This document shows positions 10,551 to 22,734 of a stretch of 64,000 bases of DNA, one piece after another. The translations under genes and the position numbers were made by a program. Source of the DNA: Blasia pusilla (lineage: Eukaryota; Marchantiophyta; Marchantiopsida; Blasiales); assembly GCA_050084515.1 (NCBI GenBank), contig CM114271.1:42470001-42534000 (forward strand), written 5' to 3'. Position 1 is the first letter of the stretch, and each line of letters opens with the position of its first letter. The notes beneath the pieces are model-generated. The model ran no database searches, was not told where the DNA came from, and saw only the letters and a program-made list of their open reading frames with translations.

Positions 10551-13500
10551 ATTCATTCCTTTTATCTCCAAAATGAGCTAAGTCAAAAAGAGCTAGTATG
10601 ATGATGAAATGTAATTATACACGAATGATATGAAAGGTGCCACGGAAATAATTTACCAGAGTGAAAGGGCACACCACAAAATGAAACACAACTTACAAGT
10701 AATGAGCATGACTCCTATATTCCATTGAAAACATTCGAAAATTCATTCATCACCCAAGATAAATAAACTCATCTTGAGTTCAAGTTCTTGCATGTAGTTG
10801 ATATATTATTCTAGGAAAAAAACTTAAGTTCACGAAACAAAGCGCGTGCATTGCAGGTGGAAGATAGCTTGGTGAGAAGTGGATGGCAAGAGTGGCAGTT
10901 CTTCGGATTCCATCGGATTCGGTGGCATCTCGGTTTCATGGCTGGTCGCGAGGAATCCTCCTCGCACAGATCTTATGAATTGAGAATTCAAATTCGATGC
11001 TCGGTCGCGACGAATCAGGTTGGCATAGAGCTGCTGGATTGCTAATTTAAACTTCATGGATGGTCGCGAGGAACTATGGCCTCACAGATCTGTCGGACTG
11101 TTAATTTAGGGTTGATGGCCGGTCACGAGAAACCATGGTCTGTTAATTTTAGCAAGGAAGCACGGCAGAAATTTGTATAGTCGCACGTTTCTCAGATTTA
11201 GAATGAATGACAAAATGATAGCAACATTTGTGCGAAGGCCGGCTTGCATTTAATTGAACCACTGCACCCTCTTGGGATTTAGATCTTGTCTCCAAATTTT
11301 GAAAGGCTGTCGTTATCACAGGAGTTCATGATTTCCTCCTGATTCGGTGCATTTCCGGCTGAGGGTTTCGTCATTTGTCTCTGATGTCGGGAGTCGATTG
11401 TTTCTCGTTAGCCTCAAAAGCTGACGCAAGCTATGGTCGCTGATGAATCTGTTTTTTGGCGCAGGAAGAGTGAATTGAAAGGGAGCTACTTTGATAACTT
11501 CTGGGACCTGTAGAAAGGTATGTGCTGGTCATCCGTCACGATCGCTTACTCATACCCGCTTGTGCGTCATTGTTTCCTTCAAATTCAGCTGGGTTACCAG
11601 CAGCAAGGTTTCGCGGTGGTAAAGGAGTAGCATCCCGCCGTTGGAGCCTGCATTAGCTGCACATCTTGGAAATTATAGTTGCCACCAAGGGTGTTCTAAA
11701 CTAAAGTAACAAACACAAGTACTGAGCTTACTGGACAGTTCGCACCCGAATTCCTCTTGAAGCGAATTACAGAGAAATAATCTCTTCTGGGTCCGGTTTT
11801 GAGTTCTCGTGCAGGCCGAGAAGTCAATCAAGCGTGCTCAGCTGGCTTTGTGGAACGCAGGGCAGTAGATGGGCTTATCAGGATCACGATGCGGCCAGTG
11901 AATCGTTAAGGGAACTTAAGTCAGAGACGACAACATCCTAAGACAATGGGATTGGCCGCGTCTTGTCAAGGTGGCAGTATATCACAATTTTAAGGTACGT
12001 TTTTCGCGGAACTCGCGCTTTTAGCTCTCACAAATCAGAACCCGGTACCGGTCTAGGATCCAGGGTTATTCCCGCAATTACGAACTTGCACTACTTCCGA
12101 AGAGATATTCATTATCCGAGCAGTTCCCAACAAGTCGGTGTTAAACAGGAAAATTTTGTTTGCTTGGCCTTTCCAGCAAGTGCACAAGTATTTGTCTCAC
12201 TAACGATTGTGGGCAAACTAAAGGCAAATTTGTCAGTTAGGACAACTCATGCTTGGAATGCAATAAGGGGTTGCAAAGACGAGATAGTGTGGTGAAGTGT
12301 ACACGGCCTTATCGGGCTTGAACTGTTCCTGGAAGATTGATCTGTGTGGCTCAGCTCGAGAATCTCTGAGCTTAAGTGTCTGGATAACTTGTACATAAAA
12401 TTTGGGCGCTCTCTCGCATGTTTGGTCTCGGCAGCCGTGCCATACTCGTGGGATTGGAAGTTGGCCAGTGTGGTAGATGGTTGCAGAGTGTTATTCGGTG
12501 TCATGGCTCTGTAACTTTGACCTCTTTGCATCTCTGTGGACCATTTATTTCACACTCTCTCTTGTCATGATGTAGAAGATGGTCGAGTCTTGGGCTCAGC
12601 CATTCTCAGATCATTGTCCTCCGTGATGATTGTGAGATAATCAATTATGAGTAGCGTTTGAGACAGTGTCTTTTGAGCAGACTTTCTTAAATCTTCCTCC
12701 ATTAATTCTCTGCAAACTACACTCATACATAAGTAAATGATGTGAAAGTTGGTAATTCTGGTAACTGGATAAGTCTGGATTTACTGGTGAAAGAACTTAA
12801 GCCACACATCAAAGACCGATTTTTTACCGTTGTCGTCCTGTTGGACATAGATGAAAAGGATAACTTTTCTACTGGTGCAGGTCTCATTTGTGGATTACTG
12901 GGTTTTGTCTCTTCCAGGCATCAAAACTTTACTGCCTTGGGACAATTCAATCCCCTGTTTATACCCATGAAATCAACCCATGAAGAAAAAAATTGTCCTT
13001 ATGGCGATGCATAGTTTTATCGGAAAGAGCTAGCAATTCCAAATATTCTGGCGGGGTACACATGCATGATATCCCATATGCATGATACCCTAAACCCATG
13101 CAAAACTCCTCTTTGGGTATCTCAGAGGGTCTGTTGGACCTTAACAACTTAGGGTTGGAGGTAATAAGCAAGCTGAATGTCTGGATCAGGTAATGTTTCC
13201 ACCTATAGATGTCGGGGGCCTAGAATTTCTTTTCTAAACGCTGCAGTAACGAAGCCCTTGAACATGTAGTTGTGTTACGGGTATGAGTTCTTTGGTGACA
13301 GGAAGAGGAGATTGATACAGCATGCGAGTGGATTTGCAACGTCGGAAGAGCTTTCATCCATGACTCCCTCAACATTACGACTTCTTAATGAGAACTAATT
13401 GCAGAGGTTTCTGTGCAGTTGTAAGAGACTAAACGACCTTCCGAATCGAGCCGTGTACTGGGCTGCTTCATAGACCTCTCCCCGGGCATAATTCAACTTC

Positions 13501-14009
13501 CAAGAGACAACCAGTATCGGGAAGCCACTCAACAATCACAATTCGAAAGCCACTGTTATACCCAGAACAATATGAAGTTCACCGTTGACCTGATGCAGTT
13601 GCGTTACCAAAGTACCAATACGGATAGGCTGCTAAATAGTTGATGCCTACCAAATAGGTCTAACGACAATCTCTACTATCTGGGGAGAATCAATCTACGC
13701 CGTTGGTAAAAATGGAAGAGTTCTTCTTATCAAATTACAGGGGATAGTCAGTTATGAGGGCTGTGGGGTTAATCTAGTTCCAGTTAGTGCCTAGAATCTG
13801 TGTACTCGATGCCTTTTGACCCTTTTCCACACACTCAGATGAAAAGGGCGTGTGGATATGGGCGAAATTTCTGCTGCTTAGAACGAAACAGGATGGTTCA
13901 GTTTTTACTCATGCACAAACCAGCAGGCCAAGTCTAAAAGAATGCACCGATTCTGGAGGTCAAAAACCGGTGGATTCGCTGAGCTGGGTTGTTTGCAGCG
14001 CTAATGGGG
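10551..14009. other. No gene recognised; 59-bp tandem repeat at 10.94-11.15 kb
   Basis: No protein domain recognised. Four copies of GGTCGCGAGGAA-like text begin at 10944, 11003, 11062 and 11121, an exact 59-bp period, with the spacers also related (CACAGATCT, GTTAATTTA). Around 11463-11515 and 11815-11995 the sequence looks like exons bounded by CAG and GTATGT/GTACGT, which could mean a non-coding spliced transcript, but nothing proves transcription. Confidence 0.4.
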
Positions 14010-14330
14010 GTAGGAGAGAGACTGTACTCATTAAGTAGTGCCTGCGACCATAGACCCCGCGCCCTGGTTGGACGGTGCTTGAGACTGGGATGGGTGTAGA
14101 GAGAGAAGCAAGTGAAGAAGGAGTGTCAACCAAGAAACTCTTCACCACACCTTCTACTTTACCTGATTGGGATCCCCAATAGGCATTACTTACCAGTGCA
14201 GCAGCTTTGGGCAATGAATCAAGGCTACTGAATGGGAGTAGGAGAGAGAGAGACTGTACTCATTAAGTAGTGGCTGTTTTAGCCTTGCGACCATAGACCC
14301 CGCGTCCTGGTTGGACGGAGAGAGAGAGAA
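14010..14330 (-). mobile_element. LINE 3' end fragments, two in tandem
   Basis: 14010-14228 carries the C-terminal codons and 3' end of the LINE better seen at 38.8-40.3 kb: LPKAAALVSNAYWGSQSGK and GVVKSFLVDT, followed by the 3' block GTCTATGGTCGC and CAGTCTCTC. A second, shorter copy of only the 3' block follows at about 14229-14330. Both point the same way. 5' truncation is normal for LINE insertions. Confidence 0.78.
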
Positions 14331-15340
14331 AAAGTAGCGATGAGCGCAACAACATTACTGAATCAACTGACTCTCAAACAGTAGTACCCGATCAAGATTA
14401 GGAATTTCCTTGAGGAGATTCTTAAAGACTGCTGTCACCCCGATTCCTGTGTAGTGACATGGAGGGACCACACTCTTATCCCTACTGACTACTTACTACT
14501 TACTCAAGACAAAATTGCCATCAAACTTCACAATTCCTACTAGTCAACTACCAGAAATTATATCCAAGGCTCATCGAGAATCCCACAAGTTTTTCCCAAG
14601 CAAACCCAGAAGCCAAGTTTCGAATCAGAATTGAAGCCCTTTATCCACGATTGGCACTTGAACGTGTGCTTCAGATATGGGAACTCCGTAGCTGCATCAT
14701 GGCTTATCTAGACAGTCAAAACACTACTTAGTGCCGTGACGGAGTCTGTCATGCACGGTCCTCTCTTGTGAATACGCCCAGAGCCTACCCGTATTTGAAC
14801 GTTTAGGAACACGTGTCGTGTTCCGGAGGTGTCATCTTATATAGAGTCATAGAGGAAACCCCTCCCAAATTATAATATAGATTTCTGCTCCAAGCACTTG
14901 CGAGGCAATAGAAGATAAAAATTTAAATAGTGAATGATAGGCCCGGCTAGTATCAGCGAGGCCATTATTGTTTATTTATTTGCAAACAACTCTCTTTAGG
15001 ACACATGCTAATTGATAGAAAATTAAGAAAATATTTTATGAAAAAAAAATAAAAAAATCGTGTGTCTCAAAAGTAGTTTTTCATGAGCTATTTGGACACT
15101 TTAGGAGTTTCGTTTCTTTTCCATCGTACGATACGAAAAAAAAATCGTGTTTTGAAATGGAGATATCTCAACAACTTCCACGGGACTGAATTTGATACGC
15201 CCTATACACTAAGAACATTCGTCGCATGTTCTTTGTCTATAGGTCGCGCCACGACAAAATCTTCAAACTGCTCATATCCACTTGTCCCGTCTTGTGCTGT
15301 GTGAGCGAGGTCTAAAAGAACTGGGTTTTGTGGACTGGAA
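14331..15340. other. No gene recognised
   Basis: Unique-looking sequence, AT-rich after 14870, without recognisable genes. Confidence 0.45.
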
Positions 15341-15860
15341 ACCGACGACGTCACTGGTGGAAGGATGGAACCGGCATCCGAAGGTTCAACACGTAAAGGG
15401 CCGGTCGAAAAGGCGAAGTGGACTCCCGCCGGTGAGTCCACTAACCGGCAGGTGCGGCCTGCAAGACTCCTACGCAAATTCGTCGGCATGCGTTACTAAG
15501 GCTTCTGTCCGGTAAAACGCGGGATAGCGCAACTGTCCTTAGATCTGAGACGTTGAAAACCGGATTTGATGGGTGATCGTGAAGATTGTCGCGCGTGGGG
15601 GAACAAGCGATGAGGGACACGTCCCCGAGAAATGCCAGACTCCAGGGACCCGGATGCCGGAAATATCTCCCAGAGTTCAGGATATTCGAGAGAGTACGGC
15701 ATTTGAGATGATAAAGCAATGAGCAGATGACACGCAAGCTTGACCCTCCGACCCCTCGAAGAACTAGTCGTGCGCAACGGCCAGACCCTCCGTGGGCTCC
15801 TGGCATCTGCATCATTCCTCCCCGAAAGTACTCCCTTCTGTTCAAGTTAGTGTAAAACAA
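15341..15860. other. GC-rich, CpG- and CCGG-rich block without a clear gene
   Basis: A sharply bounded GC-rich block between AT-rich flanks, with several CCGG sites. Overlapping short open frames on both strands reflect base composition; none has a recognisable domain. Confidence 0.4.
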
Positions 15861-18554
15861 TAATGTTAATTATTTCTTTTCGTTTTGGTATTTTTTTTAG
15901 TGAAGAAATTTTTTTTTATTTTGAGATCATATTTCTTTTCATATTTTTTTGTGAAGAATGTTTTTTTAATTTTGAGATCATCTGTCTTTTCACACTTTTT
16001 TTAATCAGTATAATTTTTTTAATTAATTGTGCATTTAGGAGGAGAAATTACAAATTATATTTCGGTGTATTATATGGGTTCCAACTAATTTCTTATTGTT
16101 TCATACCTATCCTGGATAATGCCTTTGGTATTTTAGGGACTTGAGTTTGAGGATTTTTTTAATTTGTTCTAGATTAGTTCGGATATAGATCTCTCCTACT
16201 TAAATATGTGTCTTGGGGAAGACAAGGACTCCATTGCCCTAAAGTTTTCTTAGAGATCCCATGTATATGAGGCTAGGGCTGTTCTCTCAATTTCTTCTCC
16301 TTGGTTATTATTTAAACTCTAGGCTCCAATATTCTTTTATGCATGCCTCGTTTGAAATTGTTTTAGATGCACTATATGTTAATCTTCTTGGGAGATTTCC
16401 AAGATTCCTTGGCTCCTTGTTTCAACATTATATATCGCACAAATTACCTTTAACACATCAATGGGATTATGTTTGGGCCTTCCTCAACTATCTATGGTTG
16501 GTTCAACATATCGTGAGTGTCGTCTGAGTTTGGAGTCTCTTCTTGTGCATTTGGCACGATTTCTAGTTGAGAGAGGAAAGCCAATCGGGATATTGTGTGG
16601 TATACCATTTTAAAGATTTCTCACAAGGGTGTCTTTCATGTATGTGTAGAGCAAGTAGAACTACTCCTTGTGGGATTCCTTCATTTGATCGGATCTATAC
16701 ACAAAGCATGATACTAATGTAATGTTGGTCAATATCATAGTTGTAGATCCTACGTGAGACTCTACCATGTGGGCACAGATGATTGCAACATGAAGTTGCT
16801 ATGTGGAGCAACGGCGCCAGGGAAAAAACCTCAAATTTATGGTCATTTTCAATAAGGACATCGCTTCATCTTATTAGATGTTGAGAAATATGGGATGTTA
16901 TGAAAGAGGTTCGATGCTTTCCTTAATAAGTGTGTCCATATTCTCCACTTGAGAAATGAGTTTTCTTTAGCTAGCGTGCTCTTATATTAAAGAAAACACG
17001 TATTTTATGGCTTTAAAGTGTTTCCAAGCCAATAGGCTTCTACGAGCGGCTCAAGTTGTGCCATCGTTAGAGGCTCGTCCCAAATAACTAAGTCTAAAAT
17101 GCTTACATTCGTGGGGATCTTACAGGCAAGTCATGATCGCGGGTCAAAGGAGGATATGCCTTGTTGTAATCCATCAAATCCAAAACCTATACTAACTAAT
17201 TATAAGACTAGATTGGGCAGTGGCATCTACCTCAAGACTGGCGTTTCTTGGTCAAGATGGATGACCACCTTGAGACTAACCTTAAGACAAAAGGGCCATA
17301 GACACTCACGGAAATGGAGGACTAGGAAAGGGAGGTGAAAGACTCTTAAGCCAAGTTCCAAGTCAAGGGTGAAAAATTAAGGAAGGCAAGAATAGTTGAG
17401 ATGGGTGAGATGCCATGAGGTTAGTCGCAAAATACAAGGATGAAAAAGACAACCATGAGACGCCAAATAGAGAGAGTTAAGACAAGCTCTAGCCATGAGA
17501 CGCATAAAATATGGGTTGAGGTTCCAAGATTATTGGGGGGAAGTCAAGATAGTCTTAATCTAACTGGAGACTACCCCAAGCCATCTTAAGGATTAACTAC
17601 TGAAATGTAGTTTTATGAGATGCACACCATGTTTGGGTTCCGGGCCATAAGGCCCACAACCAAGGGCCGTTGGTGCATATTGGGAAAAGTGGGGTTCCCT
17701 CATAAAATCCCAAAATTTCTTTTAGGAAAGGACCCCTTTCTCCATATCTGCTCTAGAACTAGTCTTGGAAAAAGGGTTTAATCATGTTTCGTATTTGGGG
17801 CATGTTTGTTACTTGAGTAAGGAACCATGCAAGACGCACCTTGAGAAATTAATCGTCAAACTCCCACTTAGGTGAATAATTGGGGAATATAGGTTGAGAC
17901 TTGAGGAAGAGACTTTGTAGGGAGACTATGTGCACCTCGAGGGACTTGGAACCAATAATTTCTTGGTGGCTTCACTAACTCAATTAAGGAATGCACTAAT
18001 ATTTAGACTTTTCAGACTCAACCCACATCTTCTACTCATATAGCTCAATTTTGGGATTGATCTTTTCGTCAGCTAGCAAGAAGAAGTAGAGGTTCAACTC
18101 AATGAAAAGGCCCTCTTTATTAAATTCATGTGTCTTTAGCTATCATTAATAGTTTTCCTATCATTTGTGAGGTCAGATTCTAAGAGTTTCACCTTTTTTC
18201 ATCACGCCTAGTTAGGTATGTCATCACGCCTAGTTAGGTATGCCTTAGATATATGTTCCCAAGTCTTCTAAGTCTCCCATCCTTATAATTTCAATGGTTT
18301 TGCCCATATCTTTTTAATTAATTCACTATATTCCTACTGCTTTACTAGATACTTTTATTTTCATTATTTTCAAATTCATATCAAACCTTTATGGTTTTTG
18401 TCTTATCTTTTTGGATATTATTGTGTGTTGAATTAAGAGAAGTTAACTACTCCATCCCTAGAAGTAATTTGGGAAGGCTAAAATATTTATATGTCATAAA
18501 ACAAACGTGTGCACGAAAGAGAGAAATCATTGGATTTTGATTCAGATCTTGATT
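15861..18554. other. No gene recognised
   Basis: T-rich degenerate repeats (period about 53 bp, TTTTGAGATCATNTTTCTTTTCA) at 15.88-16.0 kb, then AT-rich sequence without recognisable domains. The direct duplicate TCATCACGCCTAGTTAGGTA occurs twice in a row near 18200-18240. Confidence 0.4.
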
Positions 18555-18574
18555 TGTAAATCAAAATCTCTCTA

Positions 18575-18684
<110 letters not shown>

Positions 18685-18999
18685 AAAACTCACTCTCCTA
18701 ATGAGAGACTTAGGTTACTTAGAAGACAAGGAGAACCATAGCTCCACCACCTCATGCTAAGAGGTTTAACAAAGAGAGAATGAGGCCCAAGGCTCCCTTT
18801 CTTTGCATATACCCTCTTCCCTCTCCCGAGCTCTCTCCACGATAACCGGTGCTTGCAAATTTCCTCCTTGGCTCTTAAACCTGTTGTAGGCGTTGAAGGA
18901 CCACTTCCCAAATTGGAAAGTGAACTACAGTCATAATATCAACTTACTCAAAATATTAATTTTCTTAATATATATCCAAATGAGCCAAAAGAAAGGGGA

Positions 19000-19007
19000 A
19001 TCCTACT
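19000..19007. other. Left hAT target-site duplication
   Basis: ATCCTACT, repeated exactly at 23320-23327. The LTR reads through perfectly if one copy and the insert are removed, as judged against the uninterrupted 5' LTR. Confidence 0.93.
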
Positions 19008-19299
19008 CAACGTCCGGAGAGAACCAGCAAATAGTGTAAAGTTGGTGTGTTATAATCCGAAATTGACGATGCCCAAGAAATTTAGATGGATGAGATTCCG
19101 ACTTCTTCAAGGGATATTCCGGCAACTGGATGGCCGGAAATGTGCCGCTTGCCGGTCACGTCCCCCGAATTCTTTCCGGATTGCATTTTACGAAGGTCGG
19201 AATTTTTCTGGACGATTTTCAGGTGGTCGAAATAGAAGGTGAGAACCGTTAGATTCTTATCAGGAGATCTTGGCCATCTGAGGTAGGGCAACCGCAACG

Positions 19300-20560
19300 T
19301 TAGGATTCACAGTGGACTCGGGAGTCGGGAGTCACGATCGTTCAGAACTTTGGGGAGAGTTAAGGCCCAGGAGAACGAGTCACCGAGGGTTGCGAGGCCG
19401 CGAGGAGTCCATTCCTCAGAATACAGACTTTGTGCTCGAGCGAATCGAGCGACTCAAGCCTGGAATGTCATTTACGTCTCCACTCTACTATGTCTCCTGA
19501 GTCCCGTGCACATTATGCTTGTCCAAACTTTGAAGTGCCGAGTTTTTTTAGAGTTTCCAGTCAATTCCTCATAGTGAGTCCCTTACGCGGCTACTGCGGC
19601 GAAGCCCCACTAGAGAGTCAAGTGCTCGCGAGTTGGCTTCTTCGGACCAGTTTAGCTAGCTTTTCTCTATTTTTTCTGCACGAGCCTCAAATTTCATTTG
19701 CGTCTGCAGTGTCTTCCGAGTCCCGTGCACACTCCTGTGTGCGAAGTGCTGTTCCAAAGTTCTAAGTCTCTTCAAAATTTTGAGTCCCTGTTCGATTCCT
19801 CACCCTAGTTCACTGACACAGCTACTACGGCGAAGCCCTGGTCGAGAGTCGAGAGGAGGCATCCTGGGGGTTTTTTGGTTGTTGTCTAGGTTTCTGCTCG
19901 AGTGCTCAAGATTCGGCGTCCCGGGGCCTTTTCTACTATTATCCTTTTTATGCCCGAGCGTTGGGGACTTGGGAGTCATATTTTGGGGCCTTTCCGGGCT
20001 GTTCTCACTTTTTCTGCCTTGAGTTTCTACACTGATTAGTGCTCGGGAGTCCGCGTACTCGGGCCAGCTCGACTCTTTTGAAATTTGGCTTTTATCTTGA
20101 GAGTCCGAGAGTGTGGAGTCTGAGACTGAGTGCCGAATCTGTAACCTTGTCACCTTGCTTGAACTACTCAGACCTCGAGTGCTCGTTCTATAGCTTGAAG
20201 CCTCGACCACCACGTCTTATGTTGCAACTTTACGTTTTTTTGGATATTGCACTCTAGAGCTTTCATGTTTACACTTTCGTGATAGGGTTTAGGGTGCTTT
20301 GTTCGACTTGCCTAAGTTTCCTCTCAGCCTTAGCTTTGCTCTACTATGGAGAGTCAAAGGCCCTATTTTTCGCTCTTGATCTTGGTTCTGGGTCTGATTT
20401 GCTCTCGGGTTTGGCAGCACAAAGTGATTTTGCTTAGAGTCTCGAGTTTTCGACTTCGGCCTTTTGCTTTGAGTCTTGGACTCTTGACTGCCACCTTTCT
20501 TTTACTGTCAAATAGTTTTGCTCTTGTCCATAAAACGAGGCCTTGTGCCCTGCTCTCGTT
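19300..20560. repeat. hAT subterminal GAGTC-rich region
   Basis: About 21 copies of GAGTC or GACTC in roughly 1.25 kb, against 2-3 expected by chance. A degenerate duplication of about 220-235 bp is also visible: GAGTCCCGTGCACA at about 19498 and 19718, and GCTACTGCGGCGAAGCCC at about 19590 against GCTACTACGGCGAAGCCC at about 19821. No credible coding region. By analogy with other hAT elements these may be transposase-binding sites; this is inference. Confidence 0.65.
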
Positions 20561-20598
20561 TAGACCGAAACCTTTGTTAACCATTCATTGTCTCATAC

Positions 20599-22734
20599 AT
20601 GGCTAAGAGACAGCGAACCATGAGCGAGATGTTGACCAAAGACGTTAGCCAAGACTTTCAAGAGAACTCAAGCCGGTCAGGGTCCTCATATGGGAGGGAA
20701 GTTGAGAATTTTGGTACTCCTTCCAGTAGTCTAATTGAGAAGAATCAACTGGCTTGGAAGGATGTCTAGTATAGCTTATTTGACTGGATAGAGTTTCATG
20801 CAAAATCTGGTAGAATATTTTGTAAGGTTTGTAGACAAGGAAAGGGTAAGAATTTCTTTGCAAGGTATGGTGCCATAAACTGTAAGGTTTCAGGCTTTAC
20901 AGATCATGGCAAATCCATTGAGCATATGAAACTTTCTTGGGATGCTAACATAGGAAACAGGTCGATGGCCAAGGCCATTGCCACTAATAATCGGACTTGT
21001 GACCAAGCCTTGTTAACATTGTTCAAGTGTGCATACTTCATTGCTAAGGAATCATTGGCTTTTGCGAAATTCCTGAATCTGTGTAAGTTGTTACTTTTAG
21101 TCAATATACCAATTACCCGAGATTTATACCAAGATAAGAAGACTTGTGTTGATATGTGTTATTATATCAGTCAGGTAGTGCATAGAAGGATACTTTTAAA
21201 AGTTCAAAAATCTCCTTTCTTTGGGATCATGATTGATGAGTCCACTGATATTTCAGTAACGGGCCATCTCGTTGTATTTGCAACTTACTTATTAGAAGGG
21301 CAGGTTGAGAATTCGTTCTTAGGATTGTTGCAATGTCCATAGAAGTGTTCAAATGCCATTACTAACAATCTTTTGGAGTTGATCAAGGACTCGAGACTAG
21401 AGAGTTCAAAGATGGTGGCTTTTGGATCAGACGGAGCCTCAACTATGGTAGGTAGTCAGAATGGAGTAGCATCTCAGTTGAAGTTGAAGGCAAACCCTTT
21501 TTTGCTCTCTGTTCATTGTGTTGCACATAGGACCAATCTTGCTTCTTTGACAGCAGCCAAAGGACCAGGTTGTAAAGATGTATCTATAGAGATTTATTCC
21601 ATCTTGAATTGTGTAGCTGGATATTTTAGAAGGTTCTCAAAGAGGAAGTGTGCTCTTGCAACTTTGCAAGAGAAGTTGAATGACTCTCAGAAGGTCATGA
21701 AGAGATATCATAAAATTCGTTGGTTGTCTCGATGGCAAGCCGTGACTACTTTGTGTAACTCCCTGGAATCTATCCTAGCCTATTTTAGGGATATTCCCCG
21801 TTGTGAAGACGATGGTAATGCTACTAACATGTACAATAAGTTGAGATCATTTGAAATGATCTATCAATTGTACTTTTTGGCAGACATATTGTTTATCCTT
21901 GCTAATTTGAGTAAGGTTTTCCAATACAAATTTGTAGATATCAGTACTATTGGTAGTATTGTGAATTTTGAGATTGCCTCTATTATAATAAACTTTGTAA
22001 TGGAGAATCATGACTTTAATGCTTCTACATTCTCTGAAGAAAGAGGTTTTCATCTCTTACATGATTTTGGATCCCCTGGTGGATACTTGAAACGATTGCA
22101 ATATGAGATTAGGGGTAGAAAGTTCCATAGCATTGAAATGTTGAGAGATCGTACGGGAAAGGATTTACATGCTGCTCTAACTTTCCAGAAGAACTTTGCT
22201 GAGAATGTATGTGTACCCTTACATGATAGATTTAGGGACAATAGTTTGATAAGTGCAATGAAAATTATGAATCCTCTTCATATGCCCTCAAGGTTAGTAG
22301 GATTGAATAGTTGGGGTTGCAAGGAAGTGGATGATCTTTGCGCACAATTTGGAAGGGAAACGCCTTTGAGGGTTCACTTGCAACCACTTCTTATGAATTC
22401 AGCAAGTGTGAAGTCAGAGTTTCAATCATTTAAGCTCATGGCCACCACAGAATGGAAAGATATAAACTTTCGAGATTTTTGGGCAATAGTTAGTTGGAGC
22501 CCAACCAATCGATTGACGACTAAGAATTTAGATGTTGTTCTCAAGATAGCTTTAGAGGGTAAGATACTTGATTATGAGGATTTGTTGGTAGAATCAGTAA
22601 TCCTTTGAAAAAATTCTGCTAACTTTAGATATGTGTATTCTAATCCAGAGAGATATGTGAATGGTAAGGATGATACTCCAATAGAGGTTGCAAATATAGA
22701 GGATTCTCCAAGTACACCAATTTCAAATGTTTAG
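20599..22734 (+). pseudogene. hAT transposase, ZNF862/KIAA1586-like
   Basis: A 712-codon frame from ATG at 20599 to TAG at 22732 interrupted by only three in-frame stops (20767, 21340, 22606) and no frameshift. It would bind the element ends and catalyse excision and insertion. Order: a basic start (MAKRQRTMSEML), a BED-like zinc finger near residues 70-112 (FCKVCRQ with a later HxxxxxH), the first catalytic Asp in IMIDESTDISVTGH, a later Asp in VAFGSDGASTMVG, SVHCVAHRTNLA and KIRWLSRWQAV, the conserved hAT core blocks. Near the C-terminus DFWAIVS runs directly into NRLTTKNLDVVLKIALEG, so the middle of the dimerisation domain appears deleted. The animal-named family is widespread among plant transposons. 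Confidence 0.9.

Noticed and set aside
10800-10865. GCGCGTGCATTGCA near 10840 as the second terminus of the AT-rich repeat
   Set aside because: Similarity to the CGCGATGCAC end is short, and alignment with the second copy already ends near 10550.
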